Below are positions 38,788 through 48,381 of a DNA stretch of 64,000 nucleotides, piece after piece (within the stretch, counting starts at the first letter, position 1; each line of letters starts with the position of its first letter). Source of the DNA: Sphingobacterium daejeonense (GTDB taxonomy: Bacteria; Bacteroidota; Bacteroidia; Sphingobacteriales; Sphingobacteriaceae); NCBI RefSeq assembly GCF_901472535.1, contig NZ_LR590470.1, positions 930,001 through 994,000 on the forward strand. Direction: 5' to 3'. The notes beneath the pieces were generated by a model. That model saw only the letters and a list, made by a program, of their open reading frames with translations. It made no database searches and was not told where the DNA came from. The position numbers and the translations under genes are program-made.

Positions 38788-41700
38788 ATGAAAATCACGA
38801 TTTTCTTTTCTTGGCAGTCCACAACGGATCAAAAATATAATAAGCACTTTATTCTGAAGTGTATCGAGGCTGCTGTAAAGAAACTAAAAAAGAAACCTAA
38901 TCTTTCTGACTTACAATTTGAGATTCAGGAAGGAATAAGGGGCGAGTCAGGGTCAGTAAAGGTTGCCGACACGATTGTAGATGAAAGGATACCTAATTCT
39001 GACATTTTTATCGCGGACTTGTCCGTAATAAACAGCATTCCTAAACCAATGAAGTACTTTCACAGGCTTTTTGGACTTCGGCATATTGTAAACATAAATA
39101 ATAATGTAATGTACGAATATGGAATAGCAAAAAATGAGCTAGGCGAAAGAAGAATAATAGGTGTCTTGAACAATCACTACGGCTCCCCTCTTGATGATGC
39201 TACTAACATTCCTTTTGATATTCGACATAATCGATTTCCCATCGAGTATCAGTACTCGTCAAAAACAAAAAATATAGATGAAATTAAGGAAAATCTTATA
39301 AACGATCTTTACGGTGCTATAAAAATAGCGACAGACCATGTGATTGCGAATCAGAAAATTAAATACATACCCCTTATTCCATGGAAGGAATGGGCAAAAT
39401 ATATACAGACAAAACATAGCTTTATTGTCAACAATAAAATTGAGCAATTAAGGAGTGAATTAATAGGTCTTGCCACTGCGCCTCGAAACAATTTCAGAGT
39501 TATCGGACAACCTGGAATCGGCAAAACCAGAACCCTTTTCGAGATTTTTAGGGAAAGGGATGGCGATGACCAATCAAAACTTCTCTCCGCAAGGGTACTA
39601 TATGTCAACTGTAACGATCATTCTAATTATGATTTCCACTTGTTATTACAAAAAATAGTTAATGATAAAGACGATAAAATCATTGTTTTAGACAATTGCT
39701 CTAAAGATCTGCATCGAAGCCTTAAAACACTGGTAGAAAGTGTAGACAGTAAAATATCGTTAATAACAGTTGATTCTAATCCAGAGGAAGCCCATGACAT
39801 CATATCTAACATCAGGTATTTTTTCATAAAGAGAGGTGATTTACACGATGTAGCAGAAAGAATTATTGATGAGGAGGCGAATCTAATAGGTGACGAAAAT
39901 CTCAAAAGAATAAAAGATTTTGCTCAAGGGAATTCGCTAATGGCAACTCTATTGGTGGATAGTATAAAATCAGGAGGTAAAATAGTTGGGAAATTGGAGG
40001 ACAAGGATTTGCTGGATAGGTTATTAGGTGAGAAGGGTAGAGATCCAAGAAATCGAACAATGCTCAGATCGTGTTCGTTATTTAATTACATAGGTTTTGA
40101 AGCTGATAAAAGGGAGCAGATCGACTTTATAGCGACGAACAAGAATATAACCAGCATAGACGGGGCGGAAGAGGTACTGAAGCATGATTTTGTTGCTATA
40201 TGCAATTATTATATAAAAAGGGAGATTGTTGAAAAAAGAGGTAGGTACATTGGTGTCCGGCCATTGCCATTAGCTATGTATTTGGCACAAGAGTGGATGG
40301 ATACTTGTGACGACAATAAATTCCTAAGTGTAATCACAGATATAGCGAGACTTGAATCGCAACATAGGACACGACTTTCAGAGGCCTTTGCCGAGCAAAT
40401 GAAATATCTTGGCTATGATGATAAAGCAAACCAAATAATTGGGAAGATTGTGGGGGAAAACGGCCCTTTCGATAATGCGGAAGTTTTAAATACAGAGTTG
40501 GGTTCACGCCTCTTCCGCTCGTTTGTTGAAGTGAATCCAGTAGCTGTCTCTGAAAATCTCTATCGCAACTTTTTTAATAAAACAACTGCCCAGTTGTCCA
40601 GTATAAAGGAAGGTAGAAGAAACCTTATATGGGTTCTTGAAAAACTTTGTTTCGATCGTCGGACATTTGGAAAAAGTATCAAAGTACTGTTAAAGTTTGC
40701 TGTTGCTGAAAACGAAAACATATCAAATAATGCTACCGGTCAATTTTTACAGCTATTCAACATTCAACTTGCCGGAACAGAGGCAAACCTGACTGAGAGG
40801 TTGGATGCCATTAAATGGGGGCTTCAGCAAAATGACGAAAGATTTAAGCGGTTAATTCTTAGTGCACTTAGTGTAGGCTTAAAAGGGAGGGGTTTTAGAA
40901 GAGATGTCGGTGCAGAATATCAAGGGACTTATGTTCTAAAAGACTATGAACCTGACTATTCCGAAATCGTTCATTACTTTGATGAGATCATAAGAATTCT
41001 TAGAGACTTATATGATAATGATGAAGGAAGCAAGGAAACTATAGAAAATATTGTTATTGAAAGACTAAGAGGATTGTGCAGGGCAAGACTGGGACTGCTA
41101 ATTCTCTATTTCTTGGAAGAAATTATGTCGAAAAAGAACTTCTTTTGGCAGGAGGCTCTTAACTCTTTGAGGTTGGTTAGGGATTATGATTTCAATGTTA
41201 TGGATGAAGAATCGAAATCGAAGATCCAGCAGTTAATCGACGTACTTACAAAAGACGACTTTTTAAGTAAATACCTCGATTCACAGAGATATATTGTTGA
41301 AAGAAGGAATTTTGAAGAAACCAATAAGAGACTGATAAGGGCATCTGAAGATTTGGCCGATGAATTTTTTGACCAAGATGTGAAATGGGATGAAGTCTTC
41401 CCGGCAATATTTTCAAAGAACAATGGGGTTCCTGGCTTTTACTTTGGCAAGCGCTTATATGAAAATTATGGTGATGACGTTGAACTGAAATGGAAATTTT
41501 TATCCATAGTTTTTGACACTATGTCCGCGATCGCAAAGGATCAAAGAAACCCATCGATTATTATAGGTTTCCTATCTAAAGCTACCAGTGAGATAATGGA
41601 TAAAGTAAAAGGAGCACTGATTGAAAACGATAAATTGGATTCTTTGTTGTTTGAAATTATTGGTAGTAGAGAAATAAGCATAGAGGATCTCGATCCTTTA

Positions 41701-42633
41701 TTCTCTTTGATAGATGGTAAACAAAATAAAGTCTTTGATTTTGAACGTGTCCGAAGTATTGGATCCCTTTCACTTGAAGAGATGGAAATATTTTCAAACA
41801 GATTATTCTCATTTGGAAAAGAGGGTTATCAGGTCGCTTTTAATATACTTTTTGATTATTCATTTGATGATGCATTGAAAAAGAAAGAGCTTACTGAACT
41901 ATTTAAAAAGTGTTACCTAGAGTTAGGGGTAACCGTAGAAGGACAAACTACCATAGATAATTACAAATGGTTCAAAACACTAACTGACATATTGGAGAAT
42001 GTAGAAGAGTCAGAATTTGCGAAGAAAATAAATAAAGAGTTTATAGACTCAATTGACAGATATAGATCGTTTACATGGGATCATGACATATTGAATTTAT
42101 ATTACACACTTATCAAATACCATTTCGATGTAGTTTGGCCTTACATTTCTGAAGTACTTATCTCAAGTGAAAAAGATTATGATAGGTTTCATGCGCTTAC
42201 ATCTATTTTTCAATCAAATATTAGTACGACAAATAATATGTCCAACGTGGGTGTCTTGTTTAGTGGAAATATTGATAGAATTTTTGAATGGTGCCATGAC
42301 AATTCTCCCGAAGCTCCAACAATTATAGCAGATTTAGCACCCATTTTTGATGGAAACAACGATGACTTCAAAAACTGGCATCCAGTCGCTACTAGGCTAA
42401 TTGACGAGTTTGGAACTATCCGATCAGTTTTAAGTAATATTAGTGCAAATATTGGGAGTTTTTCTTCGATAGGTTCGGTGGTTCCGTACCTGGATGTTCA
42501 GAGAGAATTGTTCAATAAACTAATAAGCCATCCTACTCTTGAAGTTTCTGAATGGGCAAAAGAGAATATTGGTTATATTGAGAAAGATATAAAACGAGAA
42601 AGAACGAGGGATGAAGAGGAATATCTTAGATAG
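38788..42633 (+). CDS. TIR/deoxyribosyltransferase-like STAND NTPase, Avs-like
   Basis: A 1281-residue single protein with an intact frame. Residues 1-185 form a TIR-like or nucleoside deoxyribosyltransferase-like domain: ITIFFSWQSTTDQKY, then VMYEYGIA with Glu110 at the usual catalytic position, then IPFDIRHNRFPIEY. Residues 240-247 are Walker A (GQPGIGKT) and 298-302 Walker B (IIVLD), followed by a STAND-like helical arm. The last 800 residues are helical repeats with no known family. The plan (effector, switch NTPase, sensor repeats) is that of Avs-type anti-phage proteins. It would sense a phage product and deplete a nucleotide such as NAD+; this is inference. Confidence 0.78.
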   Translation: MKITIFFSWQSTTDQKYNKHFILKCIEAAVKKLKKKPNLSDLQFEIQEGIRGESGSVKVADTIVDERIPNSDIFIADLSVINSIPKPMKYFHRLFGLRHIVNINNNVMYEYGIAKNELGERRIIGVLNNHYGSPLDDATNIPFDIRHNRFPIEYQYSSKTKNIDEIKENLINDLYGAIKIATDHVIANQKIKYIPLIPWKEWAKYIQTKHSFIVNNKIEQLRSELIGLATAPRNNFRVIGQPGIGKTRTLFEIFRERDGDDQSKLLSARVLYVNCNDHSNYDFHLLLQKIVNDKDDKIIVLDNCSKDLHRSLKTLVESVDSKISLITVDSNPEEAHDIISNIRYFFIKRGDLHDVAERIIDEEANLIGDENLKRIKDFAQGNSLMATLLVDSIKSGGKIVGKLEDKDLLDRLLGEKGRDPRNRTMLRSCSLFNYIGFEADKREQIDFIATNKNITSIDGAEEVLKHDFVAICNYYIKREIVEKRGRYIGVRPLPLAMYLAQEWMDTCDDNKFLSVITDIARLESQHRTRLSEAFAEQMKYLGYDDKANQIIGKIVGENGPFDNAEVLNTELGSRLFRSFVEVNPVAVSENLYRNFFNKTTAQLSSIKEGRRNLIWVLEKLCFDRRTFGKSIKVLLKFAVAENENISNNATGQFLQLFNIQLAGTEANLTERLDAIKWGLQQNDERFKRLILSALSVGLKGRGFRRDVGAEYQGTYVLKDYEPDYSEIVHYFDEIIRILRDLYDNDEGSKETIENIVIERLRGLCRARLGLLILYFLEEIMSKKNFFWQEALNSLRLVRDYDFNVMDEESKSKIQQLIDVLTKDDFLSKYLDSQRYIVERRNFEETNKRLIRASEDLADEFFDQDVKWDEVFPAIFSKNNGVPGFYFGKRLYENYGDDVELKWKFLSIVFDTMSAIAKDQRNPSIIIGFLSKATSEIMDKVKGALIENDKLDSLLFEIIGSREISIEDLDPLFSLIDGKQNKVFDFERVRSIGSLSLEEMEIFSNRLFSFGKEGYQVAFNILFDYSFDDALKKKELTELFKKCYLELGVTVEGQTTIDNYKWFKTLTDILENVEESEFAKKINKEFIDSIDRYRSFTWDHDILNLYYTLIKYHFDVVWPYISEVLISSEKDYDRFHALTSIFQSNISTTNNMSNVGVLFSGNIDRIFEWCHDNSPEAPTIIADLAPIFDGNNDDFKNWHPVATRLIDEFGTIRSVLSNISANIGSFSSIGSVVPYLDVQRELFNKLISHPTLEVSEWAKENIGYIEKDIKRERTRDEEEYLR

Positions 42634-42885
42634 AGTATTATCTGTGGTCCCCAAAAAAATGAATTTATATGATCTACATTCGATATCACTATTAAGGTAA
42701 ATTGAATTGTTTAGTATTTCCTATGGTAGTCTTGTTTTACCGAAGTTGTAGGCTCTTAACGTAAGGTCTGTTCAATGCTTTTTTGTTGTATCATGATAAT
42801 GAAAAGCCTGGTTCAGAGATTGAAACAGGCGATTAAATCTTATCAGGTTGTAGCCTATTTAAGATGCTTGCTTGCGTTTAGAATA

Positions 42886-42927
42886 GCTTCATAATCTTCT
42901 ATAAGGTTAGACTTTCCGCAACTCGAC
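42886..42927. repeat. Right copy of the 42-bp direct repeat
   Basis: Same orientation as 31552-31593 and 39/42 identical, with the three differences all in the first 17 bases. The pair spans 11.3 kb that holds only the DUF6602, HEPN, Septu-like and STAND genes. Confidence 0.7.
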
Positions 42928-42940
42928 TCTACTGGAAAAA

Positions 42941-42965
42941 AGCTCGACTTGCGTCGGGCTTTTTT
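42941..42965 (+). terminator. Hairpin terminator beside the right repeat
   Basis: AGCTCGAC and GTCGGGCT pair with one mismatch around a 4-base loop and lead into six T. It could end rightward transcription from the STAND gene. Confidence 0.55.
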
Positions 42966-43530
42966 AGTATAAAGTAGTAAGTATTTAGTGTTTAGACGGC
43001 AGCCGTGCCGGAAAGAATTTTATTAATAATATTATAGTCTCATAGTTTAAGTAATAACTTTCAACTTTTGACAAGCCGATTTATTTTAGGAGAACGATAG
43101 GTTTAATTTATTTTGCAAATAGTTTTTTCTAAAAATGTATAGGAGACCTAAATATAGAAATGCCTTTTTGCCAATCTTTCATTCTATTTTAATATATCCT
43201 TCGAGTAATATAAATGAATTCATATATTAGTATGTTATTAACAGGTTGTTTACCAGTTTATTGATACCTAAAATTATAATTTTTCCAGGAAGCAAAAGGG
43301 ACTAACCTTAAAATAGAATTCCAATGTACATACTGTATTGTGATACTTTATTGAGTGTTTTTTTATGTAATTTTTGGTTCAGATTGGAGAGTCATTCAAC
43401 TGCTACTGATCAGGAAATTAAAATTATAATTCTTAAGGAATGTCTTTAAACGTAATAATGACCTAGATGATGACAACAACACGACATGAGTATTGGAAAT
43501 TATTAATAAGCAATTTTAAACGGATGAGCT

Positions 43531-43957
43531 ATGAAAAGATTTATTTTTTTGATTTCAATTATCATAACATTATGTTCCTGTGAGCGTAATGAAATTGAAA
43601 TTAACAATAATAGCATTATTGGAGAATGGAAATTAGTTCAAATAGATCAATACGTTATGAACCCTTCAGGAGCTAAACTATCTACAACTGATTACAGTTC
43701 AAAAAATGTGATTTATAATTTTCAAAAAAACAATTTGTTAAAAGTTAGCGGCGGTGAAAATTTTGGATATAGTAATGGAGAATACCCGTATGAATTCAAA
43801 AAAGATTATTTAAGTGGTTTTCCTTCGCCTGAAGAAACTAAAATTAATCTTGTAATTATTAATGATTCAAAATGGGTTTTTTAATTATTCAGGTTCTCAA
43901 ATAACTTTGAGTAAAGCTTACGTTGATGGTCCAACGTTAATATTGGAAAAGAAATAA
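43531..43957 (+). pseudogene. Lipocalin-like lipoprotein, frameshifted near its end
   Basis: The frame starts with a lipoprotein signal (MKRFIFLISIIITLCSC) and continues NSIIGEWKLVQIDQYVMNPS, as in Bacteroidota lipocalin-like proteins that open with a GxW motif. It stops at 43884 in a T run. The next frame continues GFFNYSGSQITLSKAYVDGP to 43957, giving a protein of about 141 residues. These are small outer-membrane-anchored barrels with mostly unknown ligands. Confidence 0.6.
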
Positions 43958-44320
43958 AAGTAATTCTTTAGTACGTAATGGTTGAAAGCCATATTTATGG
44001 CGTGCCTCACCAGGACTGCAATATCATTAAGTTTAGAGAAAAATAAGGCCATTGGCATATTTTCAGTGGCAGGTGGGGACACCTGCCACGGCGAGAAAAC
44101 CCCATCGGGGTTAAATGCCGTAGGCATGAAATATCTCTTAAATGCCATCGGCATGAAATATCTATAGAAGTGAAAATCGCCTCAAAAACCAACGCCGTAG
44201 GTGTGGCATATTTGTTAATTACCCTGCTATAATAGTTTCATCGCGATGGGATTGTGTTACTATGACCACAAAATAGTTTCCAGAGCTAAAGCTCTGGAAT
44301 GACAGTTTCTTTTTTTTAAA

Positions 44321-44384
44321 AGGGCGATTTTTGGGGAAATTTAGGGGCGGCTCGCCGCCCCTAAATTTCCCCAAAAATCGCCCC
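44321..44384. repeat. Near-perfect 30-bp palindrome
   Basis: The arms 44322-44351 and 44354-44383 are exact reverse complements with a two-base loop. The stem starts GGGCGATTTTTGGGG. A smaller hairpin (CCAGAGC...GCTCTGG, 44279-44297) precedes it, ended by AATGACA. Such a cruciform-prone sequence is rare outside mobile or REP-like repeats. Confidence 0.8.
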
Positions 44385-44780
44385 CTTTCCCTCGATATGC
44401 GTGTCATCGTAATCGCAAGATTAGCAAACTATTTTTATTATTTAGAAACAACAGTGTCCGGTGAAAACACCGACCGACCTTAACTTAATGACATTGCTCG
44501 ATTGTACAGGTTCGCCATAGCACGTTTCCCCAACTGCCGCTGAAAAAACAAACATACCATTTTACCCTATGTGGGAAATTGTTTTAGAATATTTATTTAT
44601 CACGCCATGCAACCCTGTAGGGGTGACACTATGAATTGCTGATTATTTTATTAGACAATAGACATAAGACAATAGACATTAGAATTGGTATGATGTGTTA
44701 TTTAACACCGATGAAGTCGGTTAGTCGTGGTAAGTTGAGGCAGCTGCCACTGAAGGAAAACGTAAATATTCTCCAAAACT

Positions 44781-45002
44781 GTGGGTGAATTTGAAGTTAT
44801 TTTTAATTTTGATGTTGAATCTCTTTTGCAGAACTACAAGGGAGTTTTAACGAATTCAGGCTTTGAAAAGCTTACTGGTATCAATCAAAGGTTGATGTAC
44901 CAATATGCGACAGGACTTAAAAAACCTCGGGAGGCACAGAGAAGGAAGATAACCGAAGGCCTCCATAATCTAGCAAAAGAACTACTTGCCATAGAACTAT
45001 AG
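44781..45002 (+). CDS. Truncated HicB-like antitoxin, HTH part only
   Basis: A 73-residue frame from a GTG start. It reads like the C-terminal half of a HicB-type antitoxin: LLQNYKGVLTNSGFEKLTGI, then NQRLMYQYATGLKKPREAQR, a helix-turn-helix region ending KELLAIEL. The N-terminal HicB domain is missing, because palindromic repeat sequence lies directly upstream. No toxin gene is next to it. It is probably a remnant, although the HTH part could still bind DNA. Confidence 0.5.
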   Translation: MGEFEVIFNFDVESLLQNYKGVLTNSGFEKLTGINQRLMYQYATGLKKPREAQRRKITEGLHNLAKELLAIEL

Positions 45003-45238
45003 ACTTTCACCAATTTTAGAAATGTTTGTGTTTTGTTCATTTATTTAAGGGAACCCTATCATTTGTTCAATGTAATTTTAGTACAGTACTAATATTAAAC
45101 AAACACTAAAAATAATCCAATAAAATTTCAATGTCTGCTTGATTTAATTCAGGGTTATAATGTAAGTTTGAGGATAACTGGGAGAAATCTAGTGAGTTAA
45201 TAATTTAAATTGTCTCTGGCAGAAATATTCTTAAATAT

Positions 45239-45478
45239 ATGATTGGGTTTGAAATCACAAAATATGAAATACATTCAATAAAAATTTCAAGTTATTCCAC
45301 ACAAATATTCTTGTATAATTATAATGATGGAATGAAATTAATACCAAGCGGAATAAATGAAAGAGAAGATCGATTGAAGTGGGAGCATATCGAATTTCAT
45401 ATTGGGGACAAATTAAGTATAGAAATTAAAGATATTAAGGAAATCAGTTCCCCATGCTATATTGATAAACACTTTTAA
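45239..45478 (+). CDS. Hypothetical protein (79 residues)
   Basis: A small intact frame between repeat units. It has alternating hydrophobic residues (ITKYEIHSIKISSYSTQIFL) suggestive of a beta-rich protein, and no recognised family. It lies inside the inverted-repeat element, so it may be cargo or a fragment. Confidence 0.35.
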   Translation: MIGFEITKYEIHSIKISSYSTQIFLYNYNDGMKLIPSGINEREDRLKWEHIEFHIGDKLSIEIKDIKEISSPCYIDKHF

Positions 45479-45589
45479 TTGCTGATTTTTTAGATAAAAG
45501 AATCACGCTGTGAAAACAAAACGCTTGCACAGCGCCTATATAGTTTCTCTCGCTAAAGCGAGAGAATGACAAGCATTCTTGGGGGGCTT

Positions 45590-45649
45590 GGGGTGAATTG
45601 GAAGGGAAAGAGGTCGCTGCGGCGACCTCTTTCCCTTCCAATTCACCCC
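45590..45649. repeat. 27-bp palindrome inside an outer inverted repeat
   Basis: The arms 45590-45616 and 45623-45649 are exact reverse complements around a six-base centre. The stem starts GGGGTGAATTGGAAGG. Outside them, about 45540-45571 and 45669-45700 form a second, imperfect inverted repeat built on ATAGTTT and AATGACA ends. The same ends appear around the palindrome at 44321. Confidence 0.8.
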
Positions 45650-45947
45650 CCTATTAAACGAGGGATCCTGTCATTCTCTCTCGTAAGAGAGAAAAACTAT
45701 TTAGTGAACTATGTAAGAAGTTTAAACCTCAAAAGCAAAGTCATTTATTTAAAGGAATTTAACAAACATGCCACACCTACGGCGTTGGTTTCTGGGGAGA
45801 TTTCAATGCTATAGATATTACATACCTACAGCATTTAAGACGAATTTCATGCCTATGGCGTTTAATTCCTATGGTTTCGGTTCGCCATAGCAGGCTTGCT
45901 CAAATGCCACTGAATAGAGAAGTTTTTGGAGAAATGTTTTCTTTTAT

Positions 45948-46466
45948 TTAATCAGAGTCTATATGAAGTCTATGTTTATTACATATCAAACATTGAAACA
46001 GATAGCCTACTAACCTTCCGTCTTTCGACAGGTTCTGCAACACAAATTCCTTTTTGTATCTAATATTATTAATATCATCCTGTAACTCTTCCATGAAGGG
46101 TTCAATAGTTTTGGTGTCGGCATAACCTATAAATGCACAAGGTTGGTTACAGTGTGTCAGCCATACCTCTTGTTGCCAACCGTTGTAGCTTGGTGTTCTT
46201 TCACATAGTTCAGATTTTAGGTCTTCATTTATGTTTTTGGGATTTTCAATACTTTCATAATCAATAAAATAGCCATCCAAAGTTAAAGCCGCATTACCAT
46301 TTTCAATGCACCAAGGGCAAATATATTCTTGTTCTTCATAACTATAAAAAGAGCTATTATAACGAATAGTCCTTTCTTCATCGCAGGCGGAGCAAATGCC
46401 TTCTTCTTCTACAAAAATATTCAGACTAAAAGCATTTGGGCTGTATTTAAAGTGTGGTAGTTCCAT
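45948..46466 (-). CDS. CbrC family protein
   Basis: A 172-residue protein of the CbrC (UPF0167) family. It starts ELPHFKYSPNAF and has CxxC pairs in GICSACDEERTIRY, EYICPWCIENGNAA and FQCLICNKHR, likely binding zinc. NGWQQEVWLTHCNQPCAFIG is the other family signature. E. coli CbrC is linked to colicin tolerance through the CreB regulon. The function here is unknown. It is read leftward, toward the repeat element. Confidence 0.85.
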   Translation of the reverse strand: MELPHFKYSPNAFSLNIFVEEEGICSACDEERTIRYNSSFYSYEEQEYICPWCIENGNAALTLDGYFIDYESIENPKNINEDLKSELCERTPSYNGWQQEVWLTHCNQPCAFIGYADTKTIEPFMEELQDDINNIRYKKEFVLQNLSKDGRLVGYLFQCLICNKHRLHIDSD

Positions 46467-46746
46467 GGTCGTGCTTAATTAAAAAAACGAAAGTGTAGAT
46501 AATATTAACAAGAATATTCCAAAAATCCGAATATTATTAACTTGTTTAATAGTTGTTTAAAGAAAATGATTCGTTGTTCACTAACAAAAATGCCTTAACC
46601 CCCAATCAGTAATATTGGTATTTTAATCCGTAATCTGGATACAGTTATATCCATTGATAAACCTGAACTTTGAGTAAGATAATTTTAAAAGATCTATGGT
46701 TATAAATGCAAAGTTTAATAATATCATCATATATAAATTGTTTAGT

Positions 46747-47145
46747 ATGAAAAGATTTTATTTATTTCTTGCCCTAGCTACATGTTTCTCCTCATGTAAC
46801 ACCTTACCAGATTCCAGAGAATGCCGATAGATTGCCTTTGACGGATGCTGTTTCGAGTTTTTTTGATAAAATTGGTGATGGTATCTTGGTAACGTTATCT
46901 ACTATGGAGATAATATTGTAGACTCTCCCACGGATATCTGGAATAGTGATCATTGGCGTTCAGGCCTTGAAATGGCTAGGTTATGGGCGAAAACCATAAA
47001 TAAGCATGGCGGGGATGCTACAGTGATTCATCTCCCTGAAGTTGGTATCAAAGGGAACACGCATTTTCCTTTTTCAGACTTAAATAATATTGAAGTAGCC
47101 GATGCATTGTCAAAGTGGTTGACAGAAAAGAATTTAAATAATTAA
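46747..47145 (+). pseudogene. Alpha/beta hydrolase remnant
   Basis: The start is a lipoprotein-type signal (MKRFYLFLALATCFSSC) followed by a stop after 27 codons. Further on, in other frames, the sequence reads YYGDNIVDSPTDIWNSDHWR, then HLPEVGIKGNTHFPFSDLNN, the C-terminal part of a secreted esterase-like hydrolase with the His of GNTHFPF. The middle with the nucleophile is absent, so this is a deletion remnant and not just a frameshift. It ends 4 bases before the flavodoxin gene, so its promoter may now serve that gene. Confidence 0.6.
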
Positions 47146-47149
47146 TCTT

Positions 47150-47806
47150 ATGAAGATATTCCCAAAATTTGGACTAGTGCTGATCATCTTTAACCTACTT
47201 TACAGTTCATGTAAGGCAGAAATAACCAATGCTAAAGATGATAATCCAGTAAAGGTTGAAAAATTAAATGATTATAAAATTTTGATTGTTTACCTCTCCA
47301 GAACTAAAAACACTCAGGCATTAGCAGAAATAATCCATGAGAATTTAGGAGGAGACCTGCATGCACTTGAACTGGTGACCCCTTACCCAGAGGACTATCA
47401 AACTATGGTGGACCAAGTAGCTGAAGAAAATTCTAGTGGTTACTTGCCACCTTTAAAAACAAAAATTAAAAATATAAAAGACTATGATGTGGTATTTGTT
47501 GGATTTCCTACATGGGGAATGCAGTTACCTCCACCAGTTAAGAGCTTTTTAAAGGAATATGATCTTACTGGAAAGATTGTAGTTCCATTTAATTCCAATG
47601 CTGGTTATGGAATAGGGAACAGTTTTGAAACAGTTAAACAATTATGTCCCAATAGTCGGATTCTGGAGGGTTATTCAACTCAAGGAGGAAAAGAAAAAGA
47701 TGGGGTTTTCTTTGTAATGGAAGGGGATAAAGAAAAACAAGTTCAAAATGAAATAAAAAATTGGTTAAATAAAATAAAATCAGAGATAGAAAAGATTAAA
47801 GTATAA
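47150..47806 (+). CDS. Exported flavodoxin-like lipoprotein
   Basis: A 218-residue protein with a lipoprotein signal (LLYSSC) and a flavodoxin fold. KILIVYLSRTKNTQALAEII is the FMN phosphate loop, VVFVGFPTWGMQLPPPVKSF the second loop, and the end has GKIVVPFNSNAGYGIGN. Such exported flavodoxins are common in Bacteroidota next to hydrolase genes. It would carry electrons or bind FMN outside the cytoplasm. The frame is intact. Confidence 0.85.
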   Translation: MKIFPKFGLVLIIFNLLYSSCKAEITNAKDDNPVKVEKLNDYKILIVYLSRTKNTQALAEIIHENLGGDLHALELVTPYPEDYQTMVDQVAEENSSGYLPPLKTKIKNIKDYDVVFVGFPTWGMQLPPPVKSFLKEYDLTGKIVVPFNSNAGYGIGNSFETVKQLCPNSRILEGYSTQGGKEKDGVFFVMEGDKEKQVQNEIKNWLNKIKSEIEKIKV

Positions 47807-47826
47807 ACCCTTAAAAAATCAAGTTT

Positions 47827-48273
47827 ATGAAAAAAGTAATTATTACAATTCTTTGTATGGTTGTAGGCGCGACCATCACCCTTGCACAGGAATCAACAGA
47901 TCTGAAAATGATTGAAAAACTTTCGAAAGATAAATGGCAGTGGATGGCGGAAAAAAATGTGGAAGAGCTTGACAAGTTGTTTGATGAGAAGTCTATGTTC
48001 GTTCATATGGGTGGATCTTGGGGTAAACAACAAGAATTAGATGTTATTAAATCAGGCAATATTTGGTATAAAAATGCTGAGGTTTATTCAGTAACAGTAA
48101 ATTTCATAGGCAACACAGCTATTCTCTTAAATGATATCGATTTAGAAGCTGTAGTTGGAGGTAATACTGTTGTCAATCCATTTATGGTTACGGAAGTTTA
48201 TGTCAAAGAAAATGGAGTATGGAAGATGGGTTCATTGTCTTTCTCCAGATTGTTGAGGGCCAGTCAAAATTAA
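47827..48273 (+). CDS. Secreted NTF2-like (DUF4440) protein
   Basis: A 148-residue protein with a signal peptide (MKKVIITILCMVVGATITLAQ). The NTF2-like cone fold shows as DKWQWMAEKNVEELDKLFDE, then FVHMGGSWGKQQELDVIKSG and VTEVYVKENGVWKMGSLSFS. Family members bind small ligands or have isomerase-like activity. No catalytic set can be named here. It starts 20 bases after the flavodoxin gene and is probably co-transcribed. Confidence 0.8.
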   Translation: MKKVIITILCMVVGATITLAQESTDLKMIEKLSKDKWQWMAEKNVEELDKLFDEKSMFVHMGGSWGKQQELDVIKSGNIWYKNAEVYSVTVNFIGNTAILLNDIDLEAVVGGNTVVNPFMVTEVYVKENGVWKMGSLSFSRLLRASQN

Positions 48274-48381
48274 GAGTGACACTGAAAACATACCTACACC
48301 ATAAAGTCTTTTAAGTGTAGTAAAATTCGATTTTATTAAATTGATTTTCCGTAACTTTCATTAAGATCATATTTTTATACT

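Larger units (their letters stand above)
42634..43530. other. Long intergenic stretch with the right island repeat
   Basis: About 900 AT-rich bases without a supported gene. It contains the right copy of the 42-bp repeat (42886-42927), a terminator just after it and another hairpin at about 42808-42829 (GCCTG/CAGGC). From 43000 to 43530 I see nothing beyond AT-rich sequence. Confidence 0.5.
44063..45913. repeat. Composite of palindromes flanked by diverged inverted repeats
   Basis: The segment 44063-44218 reappears in reverse orientation at 45759-45913, recognisably over about 155 bases. The best-kept part is 44184-44218 against 45759-45793. The outer ends are TCAGTGGCA and TGCCACTGA. Between them lie two very long hairpins (44321-44384 and 45590-45649) and several short units of the form ATAGTTT-hairpin-AATGACA. 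Two small frames are inside. No transposase is present. It looks like nested miniature elements or REP-like palindromes that use the same ends. Confidence 0.6.

Noticed and set aside
44063..45913. CRISPR array
   Set aside because: Units are palindromic, in both orientations and unevenly spaced, with no constant repeat-spacer periodicity and no cas genes.
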